Assembly: GCF_030689305.1 (NCBI RefSeq)
Contig: NZ_JAUYVM010000002.1
Span: 558,001-622,000, forward strand
Length of the DNA stretch: 64,000 nucleotides
Direction of reading: 5' to 3'
Source: Vibrio penaeicida
GTDB taxonomy: Bacteria; Pseudomonadota; Gammaproteobacteria; Enterobacterales; Vibrionaceae
Shown: piece by piece, positions 51,330 to 61,615 of the stretch
Numbering within the stretch: position 1 is the first letter of the stretch
Layout: each line of letters begins with the position of its first letter
The notes under the pieces: generated by a model
What the model saw: only the letters and a program-made list of their open reading frames with translations
Told to the model about the DNA's origin: nothing
Database searches by the model: none
Program-made: the position numbers and the translations under genes

Positions 51330-51980
51330 CTAGTCTGCTTTAGGAAGGTAAGGTAGGACTCTTGTGGTTTGTGCTGGCAAAGTAAAGCTCTCGCCTTTCT
51401 TGAGGTTGTTCAGCGCAAAGTATGCTCTGCCATTAACGATCTCGACTGACTTTCCATTCGGAAGCGCAATTTCACTATTAAGACTATCGGCAAATTCCAG
51501 CGTAACGCCTTCCACATCTGGAGTGAACCAACTAGCAAACATCCCGCCCAAGTCTTCTAGCATCACCTGCATTTGAGGCAGTAGCTTTTCAATATCTTCG
51601 TATTTTACTGATCCACTTAGCTGCTCTTTTGCCATCACAACCAAAGAGAAATCACATCTTTTGTTTTTTTCAGTACGCACAAAAACCAAAGGGTTCGCCG
51701 ATTTCAAATTCTGATCAATGGGCACTTTTAGCTCGTAGCCTGAGGTATCAAACTCTTCGTAATGTTCTCCTTTTTCCATCCATGCTTTTTCGAGTAGGCA
51801 AAGCTTTTTAGAATCTGCGTCTACAAAGAACAGACCGACTTTTACATCGTCGTGCCCTTCACTCGCGTTGCTCTTCATTTGAGAGTACAACTTCGAATAG
51901 GTAAACATGTATTCTTGAGCTTGAAGTGGCAGTGCCAAGCCTAGCGAAACAGCAAAAGCAATTAGAGGGGTAATTTTCAT
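51330..51980 (-). CDS. DUF2987 family periplasmic protein
   Basis: A 216-residue exported protein with signal peptide MKITPLIAFAVSLGLALPLQA. The mature part (YMFTYSKLYSQMKSNASEGH, DVKVGLFFVDADSKKLCLLEKAWM) resembles the DUF2987 family of Vibrio and Shewanella. Two cysteines (KKLCLL and KRCDFS) may form a disulfide. Its start overlaps the bax stop by one base, and the leftward order membrane protein, bax, DUF2987 looks like one operon. Function unknown. Confidence 0.78.
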   Translation of the reverse strand: MKITPLIAFAVSLGLALPLQAQEYMFTYSKLYSQMKSNASEGHDDVKVGLFFVDADSKKLCLLEKAWMEKGEHYEEFDTSGYELKVPIDQNLKSANPLVFVRTEKNKRCDFSLVVMAKEQLSGSVKYEDIEKLLPQMQVMLEDLGGMFASWFTPDVEGVTLEFADSLNSEIALPNGKSVEIVNGRAYFALNNLKKGESFTLPAQTTRVLPYLPKAD

Positions 51981-52795
51981 TATTGAATTCCGAACTCAGT
52001 CCAATATTTATTGTTGTGGCGGATCATAGCTTGTAATTCATCAACATACGCTTGACCACGCTCAGAATAGTGACTTAATCCTTGTGTCAATGCGAGCGCC
52101 GTCTTCTCACTCTGTAGGTCTTGTCCAGATTGTTCAAGTTGTGAACGAATGGTGCGAAGTTTTGCATATGCTCGGTTGCGATTTACATTCATAAAGTACG
52201 CTGAAACTGAATCTTGTGCTGAACCAAATTTTGCGACTTCATGGGTCGCTCCTTCATTTCTTCTTAGTGGTACAAGACCGCAGCCCTTTCTGTAGCACCA
52301 TTGACCAAAAAAATTGTTCGCTTTGGTTGCGAAGCGAGACGTTCCCCAAGCGGATTCGTTCGCTGCTTGTGTCAACACAAGGCTAGGAGGAAGGACATTG
52401 ACGCGCAACAACATCGTGTTGAGCCAATCTTCGGTAATGCCTTCTGAAGGCACAGCGTACTGATAGGCTTTCGCTAATTTTTCCGCGCTTTGCCGGTGTT
52501 TTTCTGCGTTGCGAGAATTATTGCCTTTGGATTTCATCGAAAGTAAAAACTGGCGTTCTTGTAATACGCGGTGGTTCTCTATCGCAATCGCAGGGTTTAG
52601 AAAACCAAAGAATGACAATTTCTTTTCATTCACGTTTGTTATCGCGGCGAAATCAGGTTTCTTACCCATGCTTGGCAAAGGTTTAGAAACCACCTCTTCA
52701 GCAGGCTCGGTTTGGGGTTCTTTTTCCAAAAATGGAAACAAAAACGCTGCGGCGAAAAACGCAGCAGCGACAAGTTTTAAAGGGGTTTTAAGCAT
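51980..52795 (-). CDS. bax: Bax-like N-acetylglucosaminidase-domain protein
   Basis: A 271-residue protein. The N-terminal membrane anchor is about residues 6-22 (LKLVAAAFFAAAFLFPF). The glucosaminidase-type domain contains VLTQAANESAWGTSRFATKA with the catalytic Glu and NNFFGQWCYRKGCGLVPLRR, close to E. coli Bax and related to the FlgJ peptidoglycan hydrolase domain. It is predicted to cleave peptidoglycan from the periplasmic face of the inner membrane. I start at the ATG at 52795, which overlaps the preceding gene by 8 bp. Confidence 0.85.
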   Translation of the reverse strand: MLKTPLKLVAAAFFAAAFLFPFLEKEPQTEPAEEVVSKPLPSMGKKPDFAAITNVNEKKLSFFGFLNPAIAIENHRVLQERQFLLSMKSKGNNSRNAEKHRQSAEKLAKAYQYAVPSEGITEDWLNTMLLRVNVLPPSLVLTQAANESAWGTSRFATKANNFFGQWCYRKGCGLVPLRRNEGATHEVAKFGSAQDSVSAYFMNVNRNRAYAKLRTIRSQLEQSGQDLQSEKTALALTQGLSHYSERGQAYVDELQAMIRHNNKYWTEFGIQ

Positions 52796-53591
52796 CAAAT
52801 GTACCGGAGTTATTCGAACCTTGTTGAGGTTTAGTTGGAATGTCTGAAGCAACAATTTTAAGTTGGATGCCAAACATGTTGCGATACAGAATGCCTTTCA
52901 CATGGAAGAAGAAAGGCACCACAAAAATCAATCCGATCCCGTAAAGCATGGTTGCGATAAAGAACATCAAGCCAACCACAAAGTAAATACCAAAGATTGG
53001 GAATATTTTTTTATTTACCGCTCTAAAAGACAACAGCAAAGATTGCATAGGAGGAATACGTTTCTCACAGATAAGCAAAATAGAATGGCTAAATGCTATG
53101 GTGAGATAGATTGATAGAAATGGAAGCAGCTGCCCCGCGATTCCTTGTAACAAGATACTGAACGCCGTCGCGAGAATGACCGGGATTGTGTACTGAAGCC
53201 CTTTCGCCATGTGACGAGACTTAGTGCGCAAACCTGCCGAGTGGCTCATGGCCATCAAGCTAATGCCAGCATATAGCGGCGCGCTAATTAACTCGTAGCT
53301 AAAATTGGCATAAAAGATGGACTGAAATATTTGTGGGTCAGCCTCTTGCGGGTTTTGCACCAAAGTGAGCAACACGGTTGGGTCGCCAAGTTGCATTTTT
53401 AAGGCAATAAAGAAGATTAAGGCTTGTATCGCAATCAAAGCCACGATCGCGGGGGAAAATGAAAAGAAGTTTTTCATCGTATACTTCCAAGCTTCTTGAA
53501 TCACTTCGCCTGGTTTCAGTTCGTATTGTCCGGAAAGAGCCTGTTCTATGCTCCCCCCTAAGTTGAAATCTTTTACTATTTCATTATTCAT
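52788..53591 (-). CDS. Polytopic membrane protein of unknown function
   Basis: A 267-residue protein with about six predicted transmembrane helices, starting after a soluble N-terminus (FNLGGSIEQALSGQYELKPG). The layout resembles BPSS1780/YciC-type membrane proteins. It is the first gene of a leftward run with bax and the DUF2987 gene, overlapping bax by 8 bp. A helper role in cell-envelope work is possible from context only. Confidence 0.7.
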   Translation of the reverse strand: MNNEIVKDFNLGGSIEQALSGQYELKPGEVIQEAWKYTMKNFFSFSPAIVALIAIQALIFFIALKMQLGDPTVLLTLVQNPQEADPQIFQSIFYANFSYELISAPLYAGISLMAMSHSAGLRTKSRHMAKGLQYTIPVILATAFSILLQGIAGQLLPFLSIYLTIAFSHSILLICEKRIPPMQSLLLSFRAVNKKIFPIFGIYFVVGLMFFIATMLYGIGLIFVVPFFFHVKGILYRNMFGIQLKIVASDIPTKPQQGSNNSGTFDA

Positions 53592-54109
53592 ATGTACTTC
53601 CGGGTCAAAAGTGTGACCAAATAACGTTCTCAGTATTCATACCACCCACTCTATGGTGAGCGTTGAAAAATACGGCGATTATACGTGGGAGTTGCTCCGT
53701 CTTAAAAGCAAGATTGCAACATCTGTTTAATTTTAGAATCAATTGCCTAATAATTGCACTTTCTTATTCATTCTTTTATTCAGATTCCATCAAATCATGA
53801 AAATTCCGGCTATAACCTCAGTGAATCCATGTGTGGCGGTAAGCCATTAACGGGTCGATCGCGCAGCGTTCACGTTTTAGGTAAAGCGTAGGTTTTGGCT
53901 ATGAAACTCCAGTTTTTATGCGTTCGGAAATCTGTGTGAAAAGAGTACAAATCGTTGTGTGATAAATGGCTAATTTTAATGCCGAAAAAATTTTAGTTTT
54001 TTGTAAGAAAATGCTTTGAGAACCTCACATAGAGGCATATTATGCGCTCCCTACTCCACCAACGTTCTGGTCGTGCCAGTACTGGCTTTTAATAGGAGAA
54101 ATACAGACA
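53592..54109. other. 518-bp divergent intergenic region between the membrane-protein operon and potA
   Basis: No credible gene. It must hold the promoters of both divergent operons. A perfect palindrome GCCAGTACTGGC followed by TTTT lies at 54075-54090, just before the potA ribosome binding site (AGGAGA at 54095), and could affect potA translation or leader transcription. Nothing else stands out. Confidence 0.4.
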
Positions 54110-55213
54110 TTGAAAAAGCCAAATCATGTTGTTCAGCTAGCGTCCATTGAAAAAAGCTTCGATGGTAAAAAAATCATTGATGGATTCAACTTAATCGTGA
54201 ATCACGGTGAATTCCTGACCATTTTAGGTCCTTCAGGCTGTGGTAAAACAACGGTTCTGAGGATGATTGCAGGTTTTGAAACCTGTGACCAAGGAAGCAT
54301 CCAAATTGATGATGTGGACGTCACGGTAGTATCTGCCGAACAGCGGCATGTAAATACGGTTTTTCAAAGTTATGCCCTGTTCCCTCATATGACGGTATTT
54401 GACAACGTTGCCTTTGGGTTGCGTATGCAGAAAGTGCCAGCTTCGGATATTGAACCAAGAGTTATCGAAGCGTTAAAAATGGTTCGTTTGGATCACATGG
54501 CTGCACGCAAACCTCACCAGCTTTCTGGTGGACAGCAGCAACGTATCGCGATTGCGCGTGCAGTAGTAAACAAGCCGAAAGTGCTGCTACTGGACGAGTC
54601 TTTGTCTGCATTGGATTACAAACTGCGTAAGCAAATGCAGGTTGAGTTAAAGCAGCTTCAGCGCCAATTGGGTATTACGTTTGTTTTTGTTACTCACGAT
54701 CAAGAAGAAGCGCTGTCCATGTCTGACCGAATCATCGTGATGAAAGATGGGAAGATTGAACAAGATGGCTCACCACGTGAGATTTACGAAGAGCCAAAAA
54801 ACCTGTTCGTTGCCAAGTTTATTGGCGAGATCAATGTGTTTGATGCAGAAGTAATCGAGCGTATCGATAGCAAACGCATCAAAGCGACAATAGAGGGTGT
54901 TGAGTCCATTGTTTACTACGATGAGGCAGTAGCAACTGGCGATAAACTCCAAGTACTGCTTCGCCCTGAAGACTTAAGACTGGAAGAGATTAAAGAAAGT
55001 GAAACCAAGGGCATTGTTGGCCATGTGACCGACCGTACCTACAAAGGTATGACATTGGATTCGGTTGTTGAACTAGAATCGGGCATGCGTGTGATGGTAA
55101 GCGAATTCTTCAATGAAGATGATCCAGATGTTGATCATTCATTGGGTCAAAAAGTCGCCGTAACTTGGGTTGAAAGCTGGGAAGTGGTACTGGCAGATGA
55201 ACAAGACGTTTAA
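54110..55213 (+). CDS. potA: Spermidine/putrescine ABC transporter ATPase
   Basis: A 367-residue ABC ATPase. Walker A is GPSGCGKTT near 40, the signature LSGGQQQR near 140, Walker [13 protein letters not shown] with Ser in place of the usual Pro, and a C-terminal TOBE domain (from about 240). It powers polyamine uptake. The start is a TTG at 54110 with AGGAGA ten bases upstream; no ATG or GTG fits better. potB overlaps its 3' end by 17 bp. In Vibrio, polyamine import through this system influences biofilm formation. Confidence 0.94.
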   Translation: MKKPNHVVQLASIEKSFDGKKIIDGFNLIVNHGEFLTILGPSGCGKTTVLRMIAGFETCDQGSIQIDDVDVTVVSAEQRHVNTVFQSYALFPHMTVFDNVAFGLRMQKVPASDIEPRVIEALKMVRLDHMAARKPHQLSGGQQQRIAIARAVVNKPKVLLLDESLSALDYKLRKQMQVELKQLQRQLGITFVFVTHDQEEALSMSDRIIVMKDGKIEQDGSPREIYEEPKNLFVAKFIGEINVFDAEVIERIDSKRIKATIEGVESIVYYDEAVATGDKLQVLLRPEDLRLEEIKESETKGIVGHVTDRTYKGMTLDSVVELESGMRVMVSEFFNEDDPDVDHSLGQKVAVTWVESWEVVLADEQDV

Positions 55214-56090
55214 TTTTCAAAACTCACTGAAATGGCATAGCGCTTTTAATCTACAAAAAATGATCATCGGTCTGATTGTCGGATGGTTGGTCATTTTTGT
55301 GCTGATTCCAAATGTCATGATCATCGGAACCAGCTTTTTAACGCGTGACGAAGCAAACCTTATTGAGATGACGTTCACGCTTGATAACTATGCCCGTTTA
55401 GCGGACCCACTCTACTTTAAAGTATTGTGGCATTCGTTCTATATGGCGATTGTCGCCACACTGCTGTGTTTGGTGATTGGATACCCGTTTGCTTACATCG
55501 TGGCAAAAATGCCCGAGAAATGGCGTCCGTTTATGCTGTTTTTGGTGATTGTACCATTCTGGACAAATTCACTGATTCGCACTTACGGTTTGAAAATTGT
55601 GTTAGGTACGCAAGGCATCTTAAATAAGAGCTTGTTGGCGCTGGATATTATCGATAAACCCATTCGGATAATGTACAGCGAGTCGGCTGTCATGATTGGA
55701 TTAGTGTATATCTTGCTTCCATTCATGATTTTACCCTTGTATTCGGCCATTGAAAAATTGGATGACACCTACTTGGAAGCGGCAAAAGATCTTGGGGCAA
55801 ACAAACTGCAAACTTTGCTCAAAGTGGTATTGCCACTCACGATGCCGGGCATCATTGGCGGTTGTTTGTTGGTGTTGTTACCAGCGCTTGGCATGTTCTA
55901 TATTTCAGACTTGCTGGGAGGCGCAAAAAACTTGCTGATCGGTAATGTCATTAAGAGCCAGGTACTAAATGCTCGTGATTGGCCATTTGGCGCAGCAACC
56001 AGCATCGCGCTCACTGTCGCTATGGCGATCATGTTGTACGCCTACTATAGGGCTGGGAAATTGTTGAACAAAAAAGTGGAGCTAAGCTGA
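55197..56090 (+). CDS. potB: Spermidine/putrescine ABC transporter permease PotB
   Basis: A 297-residue permease with six transmembrane helices and the EAA loop [21 protein letters not shown] that docks PotA. I start at the ATG at 55197 within the potA 3' end ([20 protein letters not shown]). It shares one base with the potC start. Confidence 0.93.
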   Translation: MNKTFNFQNSLKWHSAFNLQKMIIGLIVGWLVIFVLIPNVMIIGTSFLTRDEANLIEMTFTLDNYARLADPLYFKVLWHSFYMAIVATLLCLVIGYPFAYIVAKMPEKWRPFMLFLVIVPFWTNSLIRTYGLKIVLGTQGILNKSLLALDIIDKPIRIMYSESAVMIGLVYILLPFMILPLYSAIEKLDDTYLEAAKDLGANKLQTLLKVVLPLTMPGIIGGCLLVLLPALGMFYISDLLGGAKNLLIGNVIKSQVLNARDWPFGAATSIALTVAMAIMLYAYYRAGKLLNKKVELS

Positions 56091-56860
56091 TGGGCAAGTC
56101 AATTAAGTTTAGCTTTATGGCATTAGTGTACGCGTTTTTGTATTTGCCAATCATTGTGCTGATCGTCAATTCCTTCAATGCCAGTAAATTTGGCATGAAA
56201 TGGGGTGGATTTACTACCAAATGGTACGAGGCGCTTGTTAACAACGACAGCTTAATGCAAGCAGCGTGGCACTCATTAAACGTTGCCGTATTTTCAGCAA
56301 CCGCAGCCACCATCATTGGTAGCCTGACGGCTGTTGCCCTTTTCCGTTATCGGTTTAAAGGAAAAGGTATGGTGAATGGCTTGTTGTTCATCGTAATGAT
56401 GTCGCCAGATATTGTGATGGCAATTTCTTTACTAGCACTGTTTTTGGTTTTGGGTGTGCAATTGGGCTTCTTTACCCTTTTCTTTGCTCATATTACCTTC
56501 TGTATACCATTTGTGGTGGTGACAGTGTATTCACGTCTCAATGGATTCGATGTGAAAATGTTGGAAGCCGCAAAAGATTTGGGAGCAAGTGAATGGGTTA
56601 TATTGAAGCAGATCATATTGCCCTTAGCCAAACCGGCAGTTGCAGCGGGTTGGTTGCTTAGCTTTACCTTGTCATTGGATGACGTCATCATCAGCTCATT
56701 TGTTACTGGACCGACTTATGAAATCCTGCCATTGAAGATTTACTCAATGGTGAAAGTCGGTATTTCGCCAGAGGTGAACGCATTGGCAACTGTGATGTTG
56801 GTGGTATCTCTTGTATTGGTTGTGATTTCACAATTGCTAGCAAGAGAAAAAGTAAAGTAA
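56090..56860 (+). CDS. potC: Spermidine/putrescine ABC transporter permease PotC
   Basis: A 256-residue permease with six helices and the EAA loop [21 protein letters not shown]. It pairs with PotB to form the membrane channel. Its start overlaps the potB stop (TGATG). A hairpin with a T tail follows, which would reduce transcription into the binding-protein genes or reflect processing. Confidence 0.93.
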   Translation: MGKSIKFSFMALVYAFLYLPIIVLIVNSFNASKFGMKWGGFTTKWYEALVNNDSLMQAAWHSLNVAVFSATAATIIGSLTAVALFRYRFKGKGMVNGLLFIVMMSPDIVMAISLLALFLVLGVQLGFFTLFFAHITFCIPFVVVTVYSRLNGFDVKMLEAAKDLGASEWVILKQIILPLAKPAVAAGWLLSFTLSLDDVIISSFVTGPTYEILPLKIYSMVKVGISPEVNALATVMLVVSLVLVVISQLLAREKVK

Positions 56861-56893
56861 ATTAGTGTGATAACACCAGTTTGTATTTATTCG

Positions 56894-56922
56894 ACAGCGC
56901 AGTATAGGACTGCGCTGTTTTC
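56894..56922 (+). terminator. Hairpin between potC and the first potD
   Basis: Perfect 10-bp stem ACAGCGCAGT / ACTGCGCTGT with a five-base loop and TTTTC. It separates the permease genes from the binding-protein genes. Confidence 0.8.
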
Positions 56923-56951
56923 TTATCTCGATTAGTTTGGAGCTAACGTTA

Positions 56952-57986
56952 ATGAAAAAATGGGCTACTTTTTTAGCTGGTAGTGCATGTGCGCTTTCCT
57001 TACTGACTCAGTCAGTACAAGCGAACGAAAATGATGAATTGGTATTCATGAACTGGGGGCCGTACATTTCTAGCGACCTCTTAAAGCAGTTTACCGATGA
57101 AACGGGTATCAAGGTGATTTACTCAACGTATGAGTCAAACGAAACTTTGTATGCCAAGCTGAAAACACACAATAAAGGTTATGATTTGGTCGTACCTTCA
57201 ACCTACTTCGTTTCTAAGATGCGAGACGAAGGTATGTTGCAAAAAATCGATAAGTCGAAGCTTTCTAATTTCACCAAGCTTGATACCAATTATCTAAACA
57301 AGCCCTACGATCCAAACAACGAATACTCTATTCCTCATGTTGTTGCGATTACGGGTTTAGCGGTGAATACGGACATGTACGATGCAAGTCAGTTTAATAG
57401 CTGGGGCGATCTATGGAATTCCGATTTGGACGGTCAACTGATGTTGATGGATGACACTCGTGAAGTGTTCCACATCGCGTTACGCAAATTGGGCTATTCC
57501 GGTAACACTACCGATGAAAAACAGATCGATGAAGCGTATGCAGAACTGCAAAAACTCATGCCAAATGTGTTGGTGTTTAACTCAGATAACCCAGCATCCC
57601 CTTACCTGTTAGGGGACGTTGGCGTGGGTATGCTTTGGAATGGCTCTGCTGCCGCTGCACAGGCAGAAGGCTTGCCGTTGGAATTGGTGTTCCCAAAAGA
57701 AGGCGGTATTGGCTGGGTGGACAATTTTGCAATCTCTTCAGGGGCAACGAATGTCGATGCTGCGCATAAGATGATCGATTTTCTACTTCGCCCTGAAATC
57801 GCAGAGCAAATTTCAAAGAATGCGGGTTACTTAACGGCAGTAAAGGAATCCAACGAGAAGTTTAAAGATGTCTCACCACTCTTTCCGTCTCAAGAAGATT
57901 TAGATCGCGTGGAATGGCAGGCTGCGGTTGGCGACAAGACAGTGAAGTATGAAGAGTACTTTATGAAGCTTAAAGCTGGTCAATAA
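56952..57986 (+). CDS. potD: Spermidine/putrescine-binding protein, first copy (PotD2-like)
   Basis: A 344-residue periplasmic binding protein. The signal peptide is residues 1-24 (FLAGSACALSLLTQSVQA). Conserved ligand-site residues are visible in FMNWGPYISSDLL, YSTYESNETLYAK, VVPSTYFVSKMR and MLWNGSAAAAQ. It is highly similar to the next gene throughout (the same YDLVVPSTYFVSKMR and VLVFNSD segments), so the pair arose by tandem duplication. V. cholerae has the same two-copy arrangement. The ATG at 56952 is preferred over an upstream TTG. Confidence 0.9.
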   Translation: MKKWATFLAGSACALSLLTQSVQANENDELVFMNWGPYISSDLLKQFTDETGIKVIYSTYESNETLYAKLKTHNKGYDLVVPSTYFVSKMRDEGMLQKIDKSKLSNFTKLDTNYLNKPYDPNNEYSIPHVVAITGLAVNTDMYDASQFNSWGDLWNSDLDGQLMLMDDTREVFHIALRKLGYSGNTTDEKQIDEAYAELQKLMPNVLVFNSDNPASPYLLGDVGVGMLWNGSAAAAQAEGLPLELVFPKEGGIGWVDNFAISSGATNVDAAHKMIDFLLRPEIAEQISKNAGYLTAVKESNEKFKDVSPLFPSQEDLDRVEWQAAVGDKTVKYEEYFMKLKAGQ

Positions 57987-58009
57987 AATATCGTTTGAAC
58001 ACGATTTGT

Positions 58010-58034
58010 AAGGGCAATTTCGATTGCCCTTTTT
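58010..58034 (+). terminator. Intrinsic terminator between the two potD genes
   Basis: Stem AAGGGCAAT / ATTGCCCTT with a TTCG tetraloop and T tail. The second potD therefore probably has its own promoter as well. Confidence 0.85.
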
Positions 58035-58144
58035 CATTCGTTAAAAACTGGAGTACAATTCTGCCACTTAACTCTGAGAGTGAGATCCAGATCAAATAAG
58101 TTGAGCTGGAAATAATCTCTCCCACTAACAGATAAAGGGAAAAA

Positions 58145-59188
58145 ATGAAAAATTGCTCTAGACTGTTTGCTGGTCTTATCAGTGCTGCATCTATCCTTTC
58201 TTTCAACGCTTTTGCTGCAGACGAAGAACTGTACTTCTACAATTGGTCCGAATACATCCCAAGTGAGGTTCTAGAAGACTTTACCAAGGAAACGGGTATC
58301 AAAGTTATCTACTCTACCTACGAGTCTAACGAGAGCATGTACGCTAAGTTAAAAACTCAAGGTGCTGGCTACGACTTGGTTGTGCCTTCAACGTATTTTG
58401 TTTCCAAAATGCGTAAAGAGAAGATGCTGCAAAAAATCGACAAGCAGAAACTTTCTCACTTTGCAGATCTTGATCCTAACTACCTAGATAAGTCTTTTGA
58501 CCCAAGTAATGACTACTCTATTCCTTATATTTGGGGCGCGACAGGTATCGGCATCAATTCCGACATGCTAGACAAGTCGAGATTCAAAAACTGGGCAGAT
58601 TTCTGGGACCCGAAATGGGAAGGCCAGTTGATGATGATGGACGACTCACGTGAAGTGTTCCACATTGCCCTTACCAAGCTGGGTTATTCCGCTAACACAA
58701 CAAACCCAGACGAAATCAAAGCGGCGTATGAAGAACTGAAAAAACTGATGCCAAATGTTTTGGTATTTAATTCAGATTTCCCTGCTAATCCATACCTAGC
58801 AGGTGAAACCTCATTAGGTATGCTTTGGAATGGCTCTGCTTACTTAGCACGCCAAGAAGGCGCGACAATTGATATTGTGTGGCCAGAAAAAGGCACCATC
58901 TTCTGGATGGACAGCCTGTCTATTCCTTCTGGCGCTAAGAACGTTGAAGCCGCTCATAAGATGATTGATTTCCTTCTTCGTCCTGAGAATGCTGCGAAAA
59001 TCGCGGTTGAGATTGGCTACCCTACTCCTGTGAAAACAGCGTATCCGCTTTTGCCTAAAGAGTTTGCAAATGATCCAAGTATTTTCCCACCTCAAGAAGT
59101 GATGGAAAAAGGTGAATGGCAAGATGAAGTTGGTGAAGCGAGCACGCTTTACGAAGAGTACTTCCAAAAGCTGAAAGTAAACATGTAA
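58145..59188 (+). CDS. potD: Spermidine/norspermidine-binding protein, second copy (PotD1-like)
   Basis: A 347-residue periplasmic binding protein with signal peptide to about residue 25 (LISAASILSFNAFAAD). Ligand-site regions YFYNWSEYIPSEVL, YESNESMYAKL, and MLWNGSAYLARQ with FWMDSLSIPSGAKN are those of PotD. By order it corresponds to V. cholerae PotD1, which imports norspermidine and spermidine and affects biofilm formation. The ribosome binding site is AAAGGGAAAA before the ATG. Confidence 0.92.
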   Translation: MKNCSRLFAGLISAASILSFNAFAADEELYFYNWSEYIPSEVLEDFTKETGIKVIYSTYESNESMYAKLKTQGAGYDLVVPSTYFVSKMRKEKMLQKIDKQKLSHFADLDPNYLDKSFDPSNDYSIPYIWGATGIGINSDMLDKSRFKNWADFWDPKWEGQLMMMDDSREVFHIALTKLGYSANTTNPDEIKAAYEELKKLMPNVLVFNSDFPANPYLAGETSLGMLWNGSAYLARQEGATIDIVWPEKGTIFWMDSLSIPSGAKNVEAAHKMIDFLLRPENAAKIAVEIGYPTPVKTAYPLLPKEFANDPSIFPPQEVMEKGEWQDEVGEASTLYEEYFQKLKVNM

Positions 59189-59229
59189 TTACCTGAACTT
59201 GGGTTTAAGTAACATCACATGAAAAAGCA

Positions 59230-59254
59230 AAAGCGGGCATTGTCCCGCTTTTTT
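59230..59254 (+). terminator. Intrinsic terminator after the potD genes
   Basis: Stem AAAGCGGG / CCCGCTTT with a six-base loop and six Ts, between convergent potD and cobB. Confidence 0.88.
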
Positions 59255-59296
59255 AGTTCTTGCTACATGAGTAACGATGCCTCAATAAAGAAAACC

Positions 59297-60034
59297 TTAA
59301 GCCTGAGCCCTCATTGCATCTGGAGTACTCAACAATTCTTCTACCAACTTAGGCACCTCTAAGCTTGCTTTTCCGTAGCGCTTTTCTTCGAATTCACTTT
59401 CTACCGCGCTCGGCTCTAAGTTAATTTCGATAGTATGTGCACCGTGCATTCTCGCATCATGAATAAAACCAGCGGCTGGGTATACAACACCCGAAGTGCC
59501 AATAGAGATAAATAAATCAGCCTCTTCCAACGCCGCGTAGATTTCACCCATTTTCAGCGGCATTTCACCAAACCAAACGATATGAGGACGCACTTGCGAA
59601 GGCATTTGACAGCAATGGCATAAATCACCCGCCAATATATCGTCTGAGCAGTCTACAACTTGGTTAGACTCGCTGCAGCGTGCTTTAAGCAACTCACCAT
59701 GCATGTGAATGATATTTTGCGTTCCACCGCGCTCATGGAGGTTATCAATATTTTGGGTAATCACGGTGACTTTTCCATCCAATAGTTCTTCAAGCTTTCC
59801 TAACGCTTGGTGTGCTGCGTTAGGTGCAATGGACGGATCTTGTAGCTTTCTACGTCTTTGGTTATAGAAATCCTGGACGAGCTCAGGATCACGCTGAAAG
59901 CCTTCTGGTGTAGCGACGTCTTCAATTTTATGGTTTTCCCACAAACCATCTTGCGCTCGAAACGTTTGAATGCCCGACTCAGCGGATATTCCGGCTCCAG
60001 TGAGAATAACAATGTTTCTGTAAGGGAAGTTCAT
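59297..60034 (-). CDS. cobB: NAD-dependent protein deacylase (sirtuin) CobB
   Basis: A 245-residue class III sirtuin removing acetyl and succinyl groups from lysines. The NAD motifs are [14 protein letters not shown] and [12 protein letters not shown], with the catalytic His in HMHGEL. The zinc cysteines are in KARCSES and CHCCQMPS. The Tyr/Arg pair typical of desuccinylating sirtuins would lie near the [11 protein letters not shown] region. I start at the ATG at 60034 ([15 protein letters not shown]); an upstream in-frame ATG adds 17 unlikely residues. Confidence 0.95.
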   Translation of the reverse strand: MNFPYRNIVILTGAGISAESGIQTFRAQDGLWENHKIEDVATPEGFQRDPELVQDFYNQRRRKLQDPSIAPNAAHQALGKLEELLDGKVTVITQNIDNLHERGGTQNIIHMHGELLKARCSESNQVVDCSDDILAGDLCHCCQMPSQVRPHIVWFGEMPLKMGEIYAALEEADLFISIGTSGVVYPAAGFIHDARMHGAHTIEINLEPSAVESEFEEKRYGKASLEVPKLVEELLSTPDAMRAQA

Positions 60035-60120
60035 ACGACATGCATCCTTGTATTTATCTGTTGTTAACATTAGCACTAAAGACACAGTAGTAGAAAGGGA
60101 TTAGCGGTAGACCATAGTCG

Positions 60121-60147
60121 TAAAAAGAGCGACTCAAGTCGCTCTTC
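60121..60147 (-). terminator. Intrinsic terminator after amt
   Basis: Stem AAGAGCGACT / AGTCGCTCTT with a two-base loop. The A run on its left gives the T tail for leftward transcription. Confidence 0.85.
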
Positions 60148-60194
60148 TAAAGATTGATACCGTAGTATCATGAGGTAAATATGGGGCAGAAGGT

Positions 60195-61415
60195 TTAGTC
60201 TTCGCTGGTAGAGCTGATCTTATGGATCGCCAAATCCGCACCATTGAATTCGTCTTCTTCAGAAAGTCTGAGCCCAGTAACGAGATTTAATACGCCATAA
60301 ACCGCAGCGGCACCAGCGACAGCTACTACGATACCAATAACAGTACCCAAGACTTGAACCGTTATGCTCACGCCTCCTAGCCCACCCAGTGCACTCTGAC
60401 CAAAGATACCGGCAGCAATGCCACCCCAAGCGCCACAAACACCGTGAAGAGGCCACACACCCAATACATCGTCTATTTTGGTTTTGTTTTGTAAGTACGT
60501 GAACAAGTAAACAAACACTGCTCCTGCAACACCGCCAGTAATAAGTGCGCCAATCGGATGCATAAGATCAGAGCCAGCACAAACAGCCACCAGCCCAGCT
60601 AAGGGACCATTGTGGATGAAGCCTGGGTCATTTCGGCCCGCAACAAGTGCTGTAAGGATGCCCCCTGTCATGGCCATTAAAGAGTTCATTGCAACAAGAC
60701 CGCTGATTCCATTTAAAGTTTGTGCCGACATAACGTTAAACCCGAACCACCCAACACAAAGGATCCATGCGCCTAACGCCAAGAATGGTATGTTTGAAGG
60801 CGCGAAGTTTGTGTGTTTTCCAGCGCGTACACGGCCGTTACGCATTCCCAGAAAAATGACGGCAACTAACGCGATCCACCCGCCAACACCGTGCACTACA
60901 ACAGATCCAGCGAAATCGTGGAATGCCGCACCAAATGAGGATTCAAACCAGTCTTGCAAACCGTAGTTGCCATTCCAAATGATCCCTTCGAATAATGGGT
61001 AAACCAGCCCCACAGTAAAAAACGTAGCAATAAGAACAGGATAGAAACGTGCACGTTCCGCTATGCCACCGGACACGATAGCGGGAATAGCCGCTGCAAA
61101 AGTAAGTAAGAAAAAGAATTTGACCAGCTCGTACCCGTTGCCTGCTGAAAGTGTTTCAGCATCAGCAAAGAAATTTGCTCCGTAAGCGACCCAATACCCA
61201 ATAAAGAAATACGCGATAGCAGAAACACCGAAATCTGCGAGAATTTTCACCAGCGCATTGACTTGGTTTTTCTTACGCACAGTTCCTACTTCGAGAAAGG
61301 CGAAGCCAGCATGCATGAGGAAAACCATGATGGCACCAAGTAGAAGAAACAAGGTATCTGAACTTTGAGTGAGTGTGTGAACGGCGCCCTGCACATCCGC
61401 AACGGAATTACTCAT
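60195..61415 (-). CDS. amt: Ammonium transporter
   Basis: A 406-residue Amt/Mep/Rh protein with about 11 transmembrane helices. Family segments include MHAGFAFLEVGTVRKKN, DFAGSVVVHGVGGW with the first pore histidine region, and GVWPLHGVCGAWGGIAAGIFG with the second. No GlnK gene is adjacent, unlike the usual glnK-amtB pair. The upstream region has a sigma54 promoter and NtrC-type sites, so nitrogen-limitation control is expected. Confidence 0.94.
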   Translation of the reverse strand: MSNSVADVQGAVHTLTQSSDTLFLLLGAIMVFLMHAGFAFLEVGTVRKKNQVNALVKILADFGVSAIAYFFIGYWVAYGANFFADAETLSAGNGYELVKFFFLLTFAAAIPAIVSGGIAERARFYPVLIATFFTVGLVYPLFEGIIWNGNYGLQDWFESSFGAAFHDFAGSVVVHGVGGWIALVAVIFLGMRNGRVRAGKHTNFAPSNIPFLALGAWILCVGWFGFNVMSAQTLNGISGLVAMNSLMAMTGGILTALVAGRNDPGFIHNGPLAGLVAVCAGSDLMHPIGALITGGVAGAVFVYLFTYLQNKTKIDDVLGVWPLHGVCGAWGGIAAGIFGQSALGGLGGVSITVQVLGTVIGIVVAVAGAAAVYGVLNLVTGLRLSEEDEFNGADLAIHKISSTSED

Positions 61416-61505
61416 CTTTAATTACTCCTTTTGTATTTTCTTGCACGCTTCCTGTGCTATTAGTTTTGCATTCCCAATTTTGGGGAATTGAACAAGAGCT
61501 AATTA

Positions 61506-61521
61506 CGCAAAGATCGTTCCA
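61506..61521 (-). promoter_or_regulatory. Sigma54 promoter of amt
   Basis: On the minus strand TGGAACGATCTTTGCG keeps the invariant GG and GC with ten bases between and matches TGGCACG-N4-TTGC at all but one position. It lies about 90 bp before the amt start codon. Confidence 0.82.
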
Positions 61522-61615
61522 AGGCTTGAAAATACAAAGCACAAAACTTAATACTTTGTTATTTAAAGGTTAATTATGTTTATAGTAATTGTGGGGGAAT
61601 GAAGGATGTCTCACT

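Noticed and set aside
54075..54090. Palindrome GCCAGTACTGGC plus Ts as a terminator before potA
   Set aside because: The palindrome has no loop bases, so as RNA only four or fewer pairs would form. It is noted as a possible leader feature only.
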